Below are positions 25,595 through 35,237 of a stretch of 64,000 nt of DNA, in pieces (the stretch's first letter is position 1; each line of letters begins with the position of its first letter). The stretch lies in contig JAJEGJ010000104.1 of the NCBI GenBank assembly GCA_022819905.1, forward strand, positions 1-64,000, read 5' to 3'. Both the position numbers and the translations under genes were made by a program. Under the pieces are notes generated by a model that saw nothing but the letters and a program-made list of their open reading frames with translations, did not search any database and was not told where the DNA came from. This stretch comes from Alphaproteobacteria bacterium (lineage in GTDB: Bacteria; Pseudomonadota; Alphaproteobacteria; TMED109).

Positions 25595-26581
25595 ATGGCG
25601 GTATCGCTCACTCACATGCGTGCCTTCTGGGCAGTGGCCAAAGCGCGGTCATTTACGCGGGCCAGCAAGCAGCTGGGCGTGGCGCAGGCCACGATTTCGC
25701 AGCACATCTCCAAGCTCGAGGACGAGCTGGCGGCCCAGGTGCTGCGGCGCCATGGCGGCACCATCGAACTCACCGACGCCGGCCGGTACCTCCTGCGACG
25801 GGTGGAACGAATCCTGAGCGATTACGACGAGGCCATGGACGGGATCGGGCAGTTCACCGCCGGCACGCGGGGCATGCTCAAGCTGGGAATTCTGAGTTCC
25901 GTCGCCCGAAATCTGCTGCCGGAGGCGATGCGCAGTTTCGCGGTGTCGTTTCCGAACGTCGAAATAGACGTCCAGGAAGTGCCGCCGGCCGAGACGATCG
26001 ATCTCCTCTACGCCCGCCGCATTTCGATTGGCGTGGTGGCATCGGACTCGATCGCGTCAAGCAATCTTCCGTTTGCCCAGACCGAGCTGTTCGTGGATCC
26101 CTATGTCCTCGCGGTCCCCGAGGGATTGGCGCTCGAAGCGGTCGAGGATCCGACGGAGGACGTCAAGCCGGCCGTCGCCAACGTGCTGAACAGCACGATC
26201 CGGTTCGAGTACGGCAACCAGCACAAGCGTCGGATCGACGAGTGGTACAAGGGCGTGCTGCCGAAAGCGCGGGTCGAGGCGACCACCCGGACCTACGAAG
26301 TGGCGTTGTCGATGGTCCAGGCCGGACTGGGTGTAGCGGTCGTGCCGGCGCTTGCCGCCGAAATCGGGCCGGGCCACGGCTTCCGGGTCGACCTCTACCG
26401 GACGCAGCTGAAGGACCGGCGGATGGCGGCCATGGTGCCAGACCAATACTTGCGGATCGATCCCCACCGGACGTTCATCGGCGCGCTGGCCGAGGCGGGG
26501 CAGGCGCTTGAGTTGCCGGCGATACTGGAAGCCCCGTTTCTCGGCAGGCCGCCGGCACGCCAGCGCCAGTCGGCAGCCTGA
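25595..26581 (+). CDS. LysR-family transcriptional regulator
   Basis: A 328-residue regulator with an N-terminal winged helix-turn-helix (FTRASKQLGVAQATISQHIS, residues about 18-37) and a two-lobed periplasmic-binding-like effector domain. I chose MAVSLTHMRAFWAV as the start because the family begins a few residues before the first helix; AAGGCGGAGG precedes it. No divergent target gene is present; polA lies upstream and a barrel protein follows. The inducer cannot be told. Confidence 0.9.
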   Translation: MAVSLTHMRAFWAVAKARSFTRASKQLGVAQATISQHISKLEDELAAQVLRRHGGTIELTDAGRYLLRRVERILSDYDEAMDGIGQFTAGTRGMLKLGILSSVARNLLPEAMRSFAVSFPNVEIDVQEVPPAETIDLLYARRISIGVVASDSIASSNLPFAQTELFVDPYVLAVPEGLALEAVEDPTEDVKPAVANVLNSTIRFEYGNQHKRRIDEWYKGVLPKARVEATTRTYEVALSMVQAGLGVAVVPALAAEIGPGHGFRVDLYRTQLKDRRMAAMVPDQYLRIDPHRTFIGALAEAGQALELPAILEAPFLGRPPARQRQSAA

Positions 26582-26661
26582 CCGTCGTCCCGGTCGGGAC
26601 CCCCGGCCAATTCAGCATGTTCGCCGTCGACGAAATCCAAGGACAATCGGGAGTTCAGCGC

Positions 26662-27543
26662 ATGGGGGCCGCGGCCGGGTTGCTCTGCACCGCCGGCGTG
26701 CTGTTGGGCGCGCTGATCCTGCTTGGCGCACCCAAGGCAGTCGGGGCCGCAGGGCCGGAACGTGCGGCGTGGTACGTGAACGTGGGAGGTGGCGCGGGCT
26801 GGAGCGCAACCATGGACAAGGCCGGACACAATCGCGACACGACTTGCAGTCCGAACCGCGACTGCGGCGGCCGAAGTGTCGAGGGGTTTCGCTGGTTTCA
26901 GGATCTGGTCCCCGAGACCGGCGACACCTTCGGGATCGCGGCGGGTCGACAGGCCGGGCGACTGCGGTTCGAACTGTCGGCGATTCAGCAAACCCATCCC
27001 GTCACGCTGGAGTTCATCGGCATCACGTATCTGGACGGTTCCGACCGGGCGCCGCACGTGGTCGACAGCCCCTATACATCGCGCTCCACGAACTCGGTGG
27101 ACTCACTGACGACACGCTCGCTATCGGTGAACGTCTACCGGGACTTTCCGGTGCCCGAGTTCCGGGCAACCCCGTATCTTGGCGCCGGCCTGGGCATCAC
27201 GTACGTCGAGGTTTCCCGGCTCTACTTCCACAGTGACTACTCCTGCAGGGAAGGCCGATCGTGCGACCCGCCGGCGGACCGCTTCGACACGGTGAAGTCC
27301 GCTGATCTCACGGACGTGGTTCCGGCAGCCCATCTCTTTGCCGGGGTGGCATGGCACTTGAGCGACCGGTGGGCGCTTGATGTCAAGCTCGCCTATCGCG
27401 CGGTCGGCGACCTCGCGCACCAGTCCGCCTACGTCCGGCACGAATTCCCCGGCCTCACGTTCCACGAGGCGGTCCGCGGTATCCGGCAGGGGTCGGTCCT
27501 GCTCAGCGCGCGATACACCTTCGCTGACGGCGCGGCGCCGTAA
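26662..27543 (+). CDS. outer-membrane beta-barrel protein
   Basis: A 293-residue protein with a signal peptide (MGAAAGLLCTAGVLLGALIL, cut near AVGA) and alternating beta-strand pattern, ending SVLLSARYTFADGAAP with an aromatic in the last strand. RATPYLGAGLGITYVEV and LSDRWALDVKLAYRAVGDL are typical of small OmpA-like or porin-like barrels. Two Cys pairs lie in loops (CSPNRDC, CREGRSC). The ATG at 26662 has GGGAG 9 bases upstream; an ATG at 26617 would place the signal peptide internally. The function is unknown. Confidence 0.75.
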   Translation: MGAAAGLLCTAGVLLGALILLGAPKAVGAAGPERAAWYVNVGGGAGWSATMDKAGHNRDTTCSPNRDCGGRSVEGFRWFQDLVPETGDTFGIAAGRQAGRLRFELSAIQQTHPVTLEFIGITYLDGSDRAPHVVDSPYTSRSTNSVDSLTTRSLSVNVYRDFPVPEFRATPYLGAGLGITYVEVSRLYFHSDYSCREGRSCDPPADRFDTVKSADLTDVVPAAHLFAGVAWHLSDRWALDVKLAYRAVGDLAHQSAYVRHEFPGLTFHEAVRGIRQGSVLLSARYTFADGAAP

Positions 27544-27849
27544 CGGACCAGCGGCGGCAGGGCGCCGGCGTGCGTCGGGTGGTGTTCCGGGCGTCCCGTG
27601 GGCGGGTCCCGGGCGTCAGTGTGAGCGGCGCTCGGGCGGACGGTCGGGGTCCGGCGATTGCGGCGTCCGGCTCACGGTCTCGCCGCCCCCCGCAGGAGAA
27701 CGTAGGGCGCGGGCCGGTCGCGTTGCAGGCCACACGACACACGTGATAGGTTGCTGGTGCACTTTTCATCCCTGTTCCCGCCATTTGCTCGTCCCGGACG
27801 ACTGCCATAGGTCGAGGGTCAGGTTTGCTGCGGAAGTACGAACAAGCTC
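27544..27849. other. intergenic stretch before the MoxR operon
   Basis: 306 bases with no gene, expected to hold the promoter of the downstream five-gene run. I see no reliable boxes. Confidence 0.4.
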
Positions 27850-28869
27850 ATGCCACCAGCCAAACCTTCGCCTCTGGCGGCGGTCGCCCAGAACGACGAT
27901 TTTGTCGCCCAGATCGAAGCGGCGAACGATGCGGTCGCTCGCGCCCGCGCCCACATGGCCGAGCTCGTGTTCGGCCAGCCGCACGTCGTGGACCACGCGA
28001 TCATCACGCTCCTCGCCGGCGGACACGCGCTGGTCATCGGCTTGCCGGGGCTGGCCAAGACTCGGCTCGCGCGCTCGCTTGGCACGGTCTTCGGACTGGT
28101 GGACAAGCGGATCCAGTTCACGCCGGACCTGATGCCCTCCGACATCGTGGGGTCCGAGGTTCTCGAGGAAGGTGACGGCGGGCAGCGGGCCTTCCGTTTC
28201 ATCGAGGGCCCGGTGTTCTGCCAGCTGCTCCTCGCCGACGAGATCAACCGGGCCTCGCCCCGAACTCAGTCCGCGCTCCTGCAGGCAATGCAGGAAAACG
28301 AAGTGACCGTGGCCGGCCGCGCGCATCCGCTGCCGTCGCCGTTCCACGTCCTGTCCACGCAGAACCCGATCGAACAGGAAGGGACCTACCCGCTGCCGGA
28401 AGCCCAGCTTGACCGGTTTCTCATGCGGATCGACATCGGCTACCCCGACCGTGATTCCGAGCGCACCATGCTGATCGCGACGACCGGGCCCAAGGAGACC
28501 GAGCCCGAGCAGATCATCTCGGCGCAGGAACTCCTCGACATGCAGGCACTGGTACGTTCGATTCCAGTCGGCGACAGCGTGGTGGAAGCCATTCTGACGT
28601 TGGTACGCCGCGGGCGGCCCGACCTCTCTGAAATCGAGATGGTGCGTGAGCACGTGTCGTGGGGTCCGGGGCCGCGCGCCAGCCAGGCGCTGATGCTGTC
28701 GGCGCGGGCCCGTGCAGTGCTGGACGGGCGGCTCGCACCGTCGGTGGACGATGTCGTGGCGCTGGCCCGCCCGGTGCTGCGGCACCGGATGGACGTGACG
28801 TTCGCTGCCCGTGCGGACGGCTTGAGTGTCCTGGACGTTATCGATCGTCTGACCGAATCCATCGCCTGA
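27850..28869 (+). CDS. MoxR-family AAA+ ATPase
   Basis: A 339-residue AAA+ chaperone-like ATPase with Walker A GLPGLAKT (64-71), Walker B LLADEINRASP, and the sensor region LSTQNPIEQEGTYPLPEAQL typical of MoxR. Members act with DUF58 and von Willebrand-type proteins to mature or assemble envelope complexes. The next gene (DUF58) begins 8 bases downstream, which confirms the classic pairing. Confidence 0.95.
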   Translation: MPPAKPSPLAAVAQNDDFVAQIEAANDAVARARAHMAELVFGQPHVVDHAIITLLAGGHALVIGLPGLAKTRLARSLGTVFGLVDKRIQFTPDLMPSDIVGSEVLEEGDGGQRAFRFIEGPVFCQLLLADEINRASPRTQSALLQAMQENEVTVAGRAHPLPSPFHVLSTQNPIEQEGTYPLPEAQLDRFLMRIDIGYPDRDSERTMLIATTGPKETEPEQIISAQELLDMQALVRSIPVGDSVVEAILTLVRRGRPDLSEIEMVREHVSWGPGPRASQALMLSARARAVLDGRLAPSVDDVVALARPVLRHRMDVTFAARADGLSVLDVIDRLTESIA

Positions 28870-28877
28870 GCCGTTTG

Positions 28878-29762
28878 GTGCCGACGCCTGATCCCGCTCC
28901 CCGGGACCGTGCTGAACGTCTCGCTGCCGGTCTTCCCTCCTTTTCCATCCGCGCGCTCCGTGTTGCCGCCGGCGTAATCAGCGGGGTCCACGGCCGGCGC
29001 CGCCGCGGGCGCGGCGAGAGTTTCTGGCAATTTCGGCAGTTTCAGCCGGGTGATCCGGTGTCCTCCATCGACTGGCGGCGCACCGCGGCCTCGCAGGACG
29101 TCTTCATCCGCGAACGCGAGTGGGAGGTGGCGCAGCAGGTATGGCTCTGGTGCGACCGGTCGCCATCCATGGACTATGCCTCGTCGCCCGAACTCGAACC
29201 GAAGCGGACGCGGGCGGCGCTGATCACGCTGGCGCTGGCGGCGATGCTGCTGCAGGGAGGTGAAACCGTGGGGCTGCTCGGCGCGACGCCGCGCACCGGC
29301 CGGGGACGGGCGATGCTCGGTCGGATTGCCGAACATCTCGTGGCCGACGCTCCACCCGGCTCCGGCATGCCGGCCGCGATCCGCGTGGAGCGCCACGCCC
29401 AAACGGTCCTGGTCGGCGATTTCCTCGAGCCGCTGGAGACGGTTGCCGCCCGCGTGCGCGGTCTTGCCAACCAGGAGGTGGCCGGGCATCTCGTTCAGGT
29501 CCTCGATCCGGCGGAGGAGCTGCTGCCGTTCCGCGGTCGCATCCGGTTCGTGGGCGCCGAGGAGGAGGGAGACCTCCTGATCGGCAGAGTGGAAGCCGTG
29601 AACCGCCGCTACGTGCGCCGGATCGAGGAGCACCGGCAGGGGCTCGCCGACATCGCCCGCAAGCACGGCTGGGGCTTCCTGACCCACCGGACCGACCGGG
29701 GGCCGGAACCGACCCTGCTGGCGCTCCATCAAGCGCTCTCCGGCGCGTTCGAACGGTTCTGA
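28878..29762 (+). CDS. DUF58-domain protein, MoxR partner
   Basis: A 294-residue DUF58 protein. The family signature is QPGDPVSSIDWRRTA followed by a von Willebrand-A-like fold with WCDRSPSMDY replacing the metal-site DxSxS motif. GTG at 28878 is the most likely start, with TTG one codon upstream as an alternative. It sits between moxR and the BatA-like gene (3-base gap), so the four genes form one operon for an envelope-associated complex. Confidence 0.92.
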   Translation: MPTPDPAPRDRAERLAAGLPSFSIRALRVAAGVISGVHGRRRRGRGESFWQFRQFQPGDPVSSIDWRRTAASQDVFIREREWEVAQQVWLWCDRSPSMDYASSPELEPKRTRAALITLALAAMLLQGGETVGLLGATPRTGRGRAMLGRIAEHLVADAPPGSGMPAAIRVERHAQTVLVGDFLEPLETVAARVRGLANQEVAGHLVQVLDPAEELLPFRGRIRFVGAEEEGDLLIGRVEAVNRRYVRRIEEHRQGLADIARKHGWGFLTHRTDRGPEPTLLALHQALSGAFERF

Positions 29763-29765
29763 GCC

Positions 29766-32480
29766 GTGCCGTTTTCGTTTGCCGCACCCTGGGCCCTGGC
29801 GGCCCTGGCCGGGCTGATCGCCGTGTGGTGGCTGCTGCGGATTCGACCCCCGGCCCCCCGGCGGCTCCGATTCCCTGCCATCCGGCTTCTGTTCGGCCTG
29901 GACGATCGCGAGGAACCGCCGCATACCACGCCGCTGTGGCTGCTGATCCTCAGGATGGCGCTGTTCACGCTGGTGGTCCTGGCCGTCGCCGGGCCCCGCT
30001 GGGACACGGACCCGTCGCTGGAGGCGGACGGCACGCTCGTCGTGGTCGTCGACGACGGCTGGGCGAGCGCGCGCGGGTGGGAGAGCACGCGGCGGTCCCT
30101 GCTGCAGGTGATCGATGCCGCGCGGGCACAGGACCGCTCGGTGGTGCTGGCCGGCACGGCACCGGGGACCGAATGGTTCCGCTCGCAGGCGCCCACCGAT
30201 CCCCAAGAAGCCGCGCGCTTGGCCCGGGTGCTGGCACCGCAGCCGTGGGGCGTCGACCGGCGGGCATTTCTCGAATCGCTCGTCGGCGCGGAGTTCGTCG
30301 ACGTCGGCGAGGTCATGTGGTTCTGGGACGGTACGGACGGGGGCGACCCGGAAGCGACGGCACTCCTGGCACAGCAGTTGTCCCGGGTCGGCGCTCTGTC
30401 CGTGATGGCCGGGCCTGAGCACGAGGCCCCGTTGTCGCTGCTGCCGGCCGCGGATGACGCGGACGGGATGGCGCCGCAGCTCCACCGCACGCACGATACC
30501 GGGCTGCAGGAGGCATGGGTGCGGGCGCTCAGCCTGGACGGCCGGGTGCTGACGCGGGTATCGGCAACGTTCGCGGACGGGGAGCGGACGGCCATTGCGC
30601 CGCTCGGCCTCCCCCGCGAGCTGCGCCGTGAGGTCACCCGGATCGAGATCGAAGGTCAGCGCCACGCCGGCGCGGTCGTGCTCGTCGACGATCGCTGGCA
30701 GCGACGCACCGTCGGGCTGGTGACGCTGGGCGACGACTACGCCGCCCGCCCGCTGCTGGCCCCCACCTACTACCTGCGGCGCGCGCTGGAGCCGTTCGCC
30801 GAGGTCCGCCAGGGGCCGCTGGGGACGCTGCTGGAGGATCCTCCGTCGGTGATCGTGCTGGCGGACGTCGGCCAGCTCCGTCCGGAGGGCCGCGACGCCC
30901 TCGAAGCGTGGCTGGAGTCAGGCGGCACGCTGGTGCGCTTTGCCGGCGAACGCCTCGTGGACGCGGACAGCCCGCTGCTCCCAGTGCGACTGCGGGAAGG
31001 CGAAATGCGGTCGCTGGGCGGCGCGTTCAGCTGGGAGCAGCCGTTCACGCTGGGACCGTTCCCCTCGGAATCGCCGTTCGCGGGACTGGCGGTGCCGGAA
31101 GATGTTGTGGTCCACCGGCAGATGATCGCGGAACCGTCGGCGACCCTGGACGATCTGACCCTGGCGCGTCTGGCGGACGGGACGCCGCTGGTGACGGCGG
31201 CGCGGAGCGGTCGCGGGGAGCTTGTGTTCTTCCACGTGACGGCGAACACGGACTGGTCGAACCTGCCGCTGTCCGGCCTCTTCGTGAGCATGTTGCAGCG
31301 GATTGTCGAGCGGGCGGAAGGCGGCGATGCGCAGCTGGGGTCTGAAGTGCTGCCGCCGCTCTCGGTGTTGGACGGTTTCGGCCGGGAGATGCCGCCGCCG
31401 GCGGACGCCGTTTCGGTCGACGCTGCGCAGCTGCTGGAAGGGATCCCGGGGCCCGGCCACCCGCCCGGCTATTACGGCCACGACCTGTTCCGGCGGGCCC
31501 TGAACCTGGGTGGAACCGTGGCGGACGTGCAGGTCTTCCGGGGCCCGCTGCCGGATGGCGTGGAACCCGTTGCCAGGTTCGGCACGACGACCGTCGACTT
31601 GTCGGCGTGGCTGTTTGCCCTCGCGCTCGCCCTGCTCCTGGTGGACATCGTGGCGGGTCTAGCCCTGCGCGGGCTGATCGGCGGCCAGGGATGGGTCTCC
31701 ACGGCGGTCGTCCTCGTCGTGCTCGGCGCCGCCGAGGTGCGCGCCGAGGATTCCGTGCCCCTGGGAGCGCTGGCAATCCAGTTTGGCTACGTGGAGACCG
31801 GCAACCGGGAGGTCGATCAAACGAGTGCGCTGGGACTGGCGGCGCTCGGCCGGGTGCTGGCCGAGCGCACGTCGGTCGTGCCCGTGCCGCCGAAGGCGAT
31901 TGACATCGAGCGGGATCCGCTGGTGTTTCATCCATTCGTGTATTGGCCGATCACGGATCGCCAGGAGACGGTCTCGGAACAGGCGGTGGAACGCATCGAG
32001 GCCTACTTGCAGACGGGCGGCATGATCGTGTTCGACACGCGCGACGGATCACCGGTGGCCCAGCTCGAGTCGTCGCGTCACGGTGACCCGCGCCTCGCCG
32101 CGGTGCTCGGCTCGCTCGACCTCCCGCCGCTGGTGCCGGTCTCCGGCGGCCACGTGCTTGGCCGGTCCTTTTATCTGCTGGGCGCGTTTCCCGGACGCTG
32201 GGCCGGCAATCAGGTCTGGGTCGAGAGCACGGCTGAGCGATCCCGCGACGAGGTAGCAAGCGTGGTGGTCGGAGCGGCGGGCTGGGCGGCTGCGTGGGCG
32301 ACTGACCCCTCCGGCCGGCCGCTGTTCCCGGTAACCCCCGGCGGTGAGCGACAGCGCGAAATGGCCTACCGGTTCGGCGTCAATCTGGCGATGTACGCCA
32401 TGACCGGCAACTACAAGTCGGATCAGGCGCACACCCGGACCATCCTGCAGCGGCTGCGGCGCGCGGCGGAGCGGCGCTGA
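29766..32480 (+). CDS. BatA/DUF4159 membrane protein
   Basis: A 904-residue protein beginning GTG at 29766. The N-terminal BatA-type segment has helices at about 5-22 and 58-76 around LRFPAIRLLFGLDDREEP. A long periplasmic or cytoplasmic region follows, then a helix pair near 615-660 and a C-terminal DUF4159 domain (from about 680: VPLGALAIQFGYVETGNREV to the end) with a glutamine-amidotransferase-like fold. These proteins are standard partners of MoxR and DUF58 in alphaproteobacteria; their substrate is unknown. Confidence 0.88.
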   Translation: MPFSFAAPWALAALAGLIAVWWLLRIRPPAPRRLRFPAIRLLFGLDDREEPPHTTPLWLLILRMALFTLVVLAVAGPRWDTDPSLEADGTLVVVVDDGWASARGWESTRRSLLQVIDAARAQDRSVVLAGTAPGTEWFRSQAPTDPQEAARLARVLAPQPWGVDRRAFLESLVGAEFVDVGEVMWFWDGTDGGDPEATALLAQQLSRVGALSVMAGPEHEAPLSLLPAADDADGMAPQLHRTHDTGLQEAWVRALSLDGRVLTRVSATFADGERTAIAPLGLPRELRREVTRIEIEGQRHAGAVVLVDDRWQRRTVGLVTLGDDYAARPLLAPTYYLRRALEPFAEVRQGPLGTLLEDPPSVIVLADVGQLRPEGRDALEAWLESGGTLVRFAGERLVDADSPLLPVRLREGEMRSLGGAFSWEQPFTLGPFPSESPFAGLAVPEDVVVHRQMIAEPSATLDDLTLARLADGTPLVTAARSGRGELVFFHVTANTDWSNLPLSGLFVSMLQRIVERAEGGDAQLGSEVLPPLSVLDGFGREMPPPADAVSVDAAQLLEGIPGPGHPPGYYGHDLFRRALNLGGTVADVQVFRGPLPDGVEPVARFGTTTVDLSAWLFALALALLLVDIVAGLALRGLIGGQGWVSTAVVLVVLGAAEVRAEDSVPLGALAIQFGYVETGNREVDQTSALGLAALGRVLAERTSVVPVPPKAIDIERDPLVFHPFVYWPITDRQETVSEQAVERIEAYLQTGGMIVFDTRDGSPVAQLESSRHGDPRLAAVLGSLDLPPLVPVSGGHVLGRSFYLLGAFPGRWAGNQVWVESTAERSRDEVASVVVGAAGWAAAWATDPSGRPLFPVTPGGERQREMAYRFGVNLAMYAMTGNYKSDQAHTRTILQRLRRAAERR

Positions 32481-32486
32481 ATCCCG

Positions 32487-34532
32487 ATGGACGGGTACAC
32501 GCTGACATTCGCTCCGCTGTTGCCGTGGAGCCTGTTCGCGGTCATGGCAGCGACCACCGCGGTGGTCCTCGGACTGGGTCTTCGAAAGCGGTCGTCCGGG
32601 ATCGGCTTTCGGATGCTGGCAGCTGCGGCCCTACTCCTCGCGATCGCCCGCCCGACCGTAACCGCAGAGCAACGGACCGAACTCGCCGACGTCGTGCTGG
32701 TGGTGGCGGACGCCAGTCCAAGCCAGCAGCTGGGTGACCGCGCGGCGGCGACGTCGTCGGCGGTGCAGGCGATTCAGGACGAATTGGCCGACGACGAGGG
32801 CCTCGAGGTGCGGGCCGTGACGGTGGCCGGCGGCGGCCCCGGAACAAACCTGTTTGCTGCCGCGCGTTCGGCCGTCGCGGACGTGCCGCCGGACGGTGTT
32901 GCCGGCGTGGTGCTGGTCACCGACGGACAGGTGCATGACGTGCCGGAAGACGTGCCGGCACTGGGATTCGACGCCCCGGTGCATGCCCTGCTGACCGGGG
33001 CGCCCGGCGAACGGGACCGGCGCTTGGTAGTCGATGGGGCTCCGCGATACGGCATCGTCGGCGAGGCCGTGAAATTTCGGGTCACGCTGCTGGATGAAGC
33101 GGCTGTGGGGCAGGCCGAACCCGTCCGCATTACCGTGCCGGGAGGGCACGTTGCGGAGCGGGTGCTGCAAGTGGGGACGCCCACGGAATTCGAGCTGCCG
33201 CTGGAGCGGGCGGGCGTGGTCGCCGTGGCGCTGGAGGTGGCAGCCATTCCCGACGAGCTCACACCCGACAACAACCGGGTCGTCATCCATGTGAACGCTG
33301 TCCGCGATCGGCTCCGCGTGATGCTGGTCTCCGGCGAACCCAGCATGGGGCTGCGGCACTGGCGGAACCTGCTGCAGGCGGACCCCGCGGTCGACCTGGT
33401 GCATTTCACGATCTTGCGACCGCCCACCAAGCAGGATGCCACCCCGGTGCAGGAGCTGTCCCTGATCCCGTTCCCGGCCCGTGAGCTGTTCGACGCCAAT
33501 CTCGACGATTTCCACCTCGTGATCTTTGACCGGTATCACCTGCGCGGCATCCTGCCGCCGCAGTACCTTTCGAACATCGCCGAGTACGTGGTCCGCGGCG
33601 GGGCGCTCCTCGACATTGCCGGCCCCAGCTACGCTGGTCGCTTCAGCCTAGTGAACACGCCCTTGCGGGAAATTCTCCCGACCCTGCCGGCCGGGGAAGT
33701 CATCGAGCGCCCCTTTGTGCCGGAGCTCTCGGAGGCCGGGCAAAACCACCCCGTGACAGCGGGCCTCACCGCAGGCGCCGCCGACTGGGGCCCCTGGTAC
33801 CGGATGGTGCGGGGCATGCCGGTGAAGGGCGAGTCCTTGATGTGGGGCGCCGACGGATGGCCACTGCTGCAGATGAGCCGTGTCGGCGAAGGCAGGGTGG
33901 CGCAGCTTCTGTCGGATCAGTCCTGGGTCTGGACCCGGCCGGGTCCTGGCGGCGGACCGAGGGCGGAGTTGTTGCGCCGAGTCGTGCACTGGCTGATGAA
34001 GGAGCCGGACCTCGAGGAACATCTCCTGAAGGCGACAGTGTCCGATCGGCGTATCGATGTCCTCTACCGGAGCGTGGACACCCCGCTCCACGAGATTACG
34101 GCGGTGGCGCCGTCCGGCGCTTCTATGGCGGTCCCGCTGGGGCCTGCCGCGGCCGGAACCGCGGTCGCGTCGTTCGAGGCCAGCGAACCCGGACTGTGGA
34201 CGTTGCAGGGAGGCAACCTGAGCGCAACGGCACTGGTCGGAGCGGCTGATGCGCTGGAACTGACGGAAATGCGGGCAGATCCCGGACCGCTCGAAGCATT
34301 CGTCGGCGCCACGGGCGGCGGGGTTTTCTGGCTGGTTGATCACGGCGGTCCGCCGCCGTTCCGGCCGGTGACCGCCGGGCAGACAGCGGCTGGCGACAGC
34401 TGGCTCGGCCTGCGGCGTCATGGCCGTCATACGGTGACGGGCCTCGCCCAGTCACCGCTGCTGCCGTGGCCGGTTCTCCTCGCATTGGCGATAGGGGCGC
34501 TCTTTCTCGCGTGGCATCGGGAGGCGCAGTAG
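32487..34532 (+). CDS. large membrane protein of the MoxR operon
   Basis: A 681-residue protein with two N-terminal helices (about 10-26 and 36-54), a von Willebrand-like segment (VVLVVADASPSQQLGDRAAA), a glutamine-amidotransferase-like middle (LRVMLVSGEPSMGLRHWRNL, then VIFDRYHLRGILPPQYLSNI) and a C-terminal helix (PWPVLLALAIGALFLAW). The catalytic Cys of true amidotransferases is not evident. It starts 6 bases after the DUF4159 gene. The assignment rests on position and topology. Confidence 0.8.
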   Translation: MDGYTLTFAPLLPWSLFAVMAATTAVVLGLGLRKRSSGIGFRMLAAAALLLAIARPTVTAEQRTELADVVLVVADASPSQQLGDRAAATSSAVQAIQDELADDEGLEVRAVTVAGGGPGTNLFAAARSAVADVPPDGVAGVVLVTDGQVHDVPEDVPALGFDAPVHALLTGAPGERDRRLVVDGAPRYGIVGEAVKFRVTLLDEAAVGQAEPVRITVPGGHVAERVLQVGTPTEFELPLERAGVVAVALEVAAIPDELTPDNNRVVIHVNAVRDRLRVMLVSGEPSMGLRHWRNLLQADPAVDLVHFTILRPPTKQDATPVQELSLIPFPARELFDANLDDFHLVIFDRYHLRGILPPQYLSNIAEYVVRGGALLDIAGPSYAGRFSLVNTPLREILPTLPAGEVIERPFVPELSEAGQNHPVTAGLTAGAADWGPWYRMVRGMPVKGESLMWGADGWPLLQMSRVGEGRVAQLLSDQSWVWTRPGPGGGPRAELLRRVVHWLMKEPDLEEHLLKATVSDRRIDVLYRSVDTPLHEITAVAPSGASMAVPLGPAAAGTAVASFEASEPGLWTLQGGNLSATALVGAADALELTEMRADPGPLEAFVGATGGGVFWLVDHGGPPPFRPVTAGQTAAGDSWLGLRRHGRHTVTGLAQSPLLPWPVLLALAIGALFLAWHREAQ

Positions 34533-34534
34533 CC

Positions 34535-35173
34535 TTGAGCAGGGTTCCGGTCCGGGGCACCGTGCCCGACTGGTGGGATCAGGCCACCCGAGCGCTGGCC
34601 CGGCGCGATCCGGTGCTGCGGCGGGTGATCGGCGCGTCGAAGGGCATGGCGCTCAAGTCCCGAGGCAACGCTTTTCAGTGCCTGGCCCGGTCGATCGTCG
34701 GTCAGCAGATTTCGGTGAAGGCCGCGCACGCCGTGTGGCTGCGGCTCGAAGCGCGTCTGGGGCGGGTCTCCCACCAACGGGTCTCGGCCTCCAACTTGAC
34801 CGAACTGCGGGAGGCCGGCCTGTCCGCGCGCAAAGCGGAATACATCATGGAACTGGCGACCTGGTTCGCGTCGCGTGCGGGCCGCCGGGTTCACTGGCCC
34901 GAACTCACCGATGCGGAGGTCATTTCCGTTCTCACCGAGCGTCGTGGGATCGGCCGCTGGACAGCGGAGATGTTCCTGATCTTCTGCCTGCTGCGTCCCG
35001 ATGTCTTTCCGGTGGACGACCTTGGGCTTCTACGCGCGCTCAGTGAGTTGTATGGTAGTGAGAAGGGCAAGCGCTCGGCGGCTGAACAGTTCGGCGAGCA
35101 GTGGGAACCATGGCGTTCCTGCGCTACATGGCATCTTTGGCGCCACTTGGACCCGGTTCCAGTCGCCTACTAG
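34535..35173 (+). CDS. DNA-3-methyladenine glycosylase II (AlkA-like)
   Basis: A 212-residue base-excision glycosylase of the HhH-GPD superfamily, removing alkylated purines. CLARSIVGQQISVKAAHAVW is the conserved helical block, RRGIGRWTAEMFLIF the helix-hairpin-helix, and the catalytic Asp lies in FPVDDLGLLRAL. The TTG start three bases after the upstream stop gives a protein of normal length. No iron-sulfur Cys motif is seen. Its link to the MoxR operon is probably only transcriptional. Confidence 0.88.
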   Translation: MSRVPVRGTVPDWWDQATRALARRDPVLRRVIGASKGMALKSRGNAFQCLARSIVGQQISVKAAHAVWLRLEARLGRVSHQRVSASNLTELREAGLSARKAEYIMELATWFASRAGRRVHWPELTDAEVISVLTERRGIGRWTAEMFLIFCLLRPDVFPVDDLGLLRALSELYGSEKGKRSAAEQFGEQWEPWRSCATWHLWRHLDPVPVAY

Positions 35174-35237
35174 CGTTAGGCATGTGGCCAGCCCGGGCGC
35201 GGCGTCGCCGCACCCGCACGTATCGTGAAGTTGGGGT

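Noticed and set aside
28440-30665. 741-residue minus-strand open frame
   Set aside because: Antisense of the MoxR, DUF58 and DUF4159 genes, which have clear family motifs.
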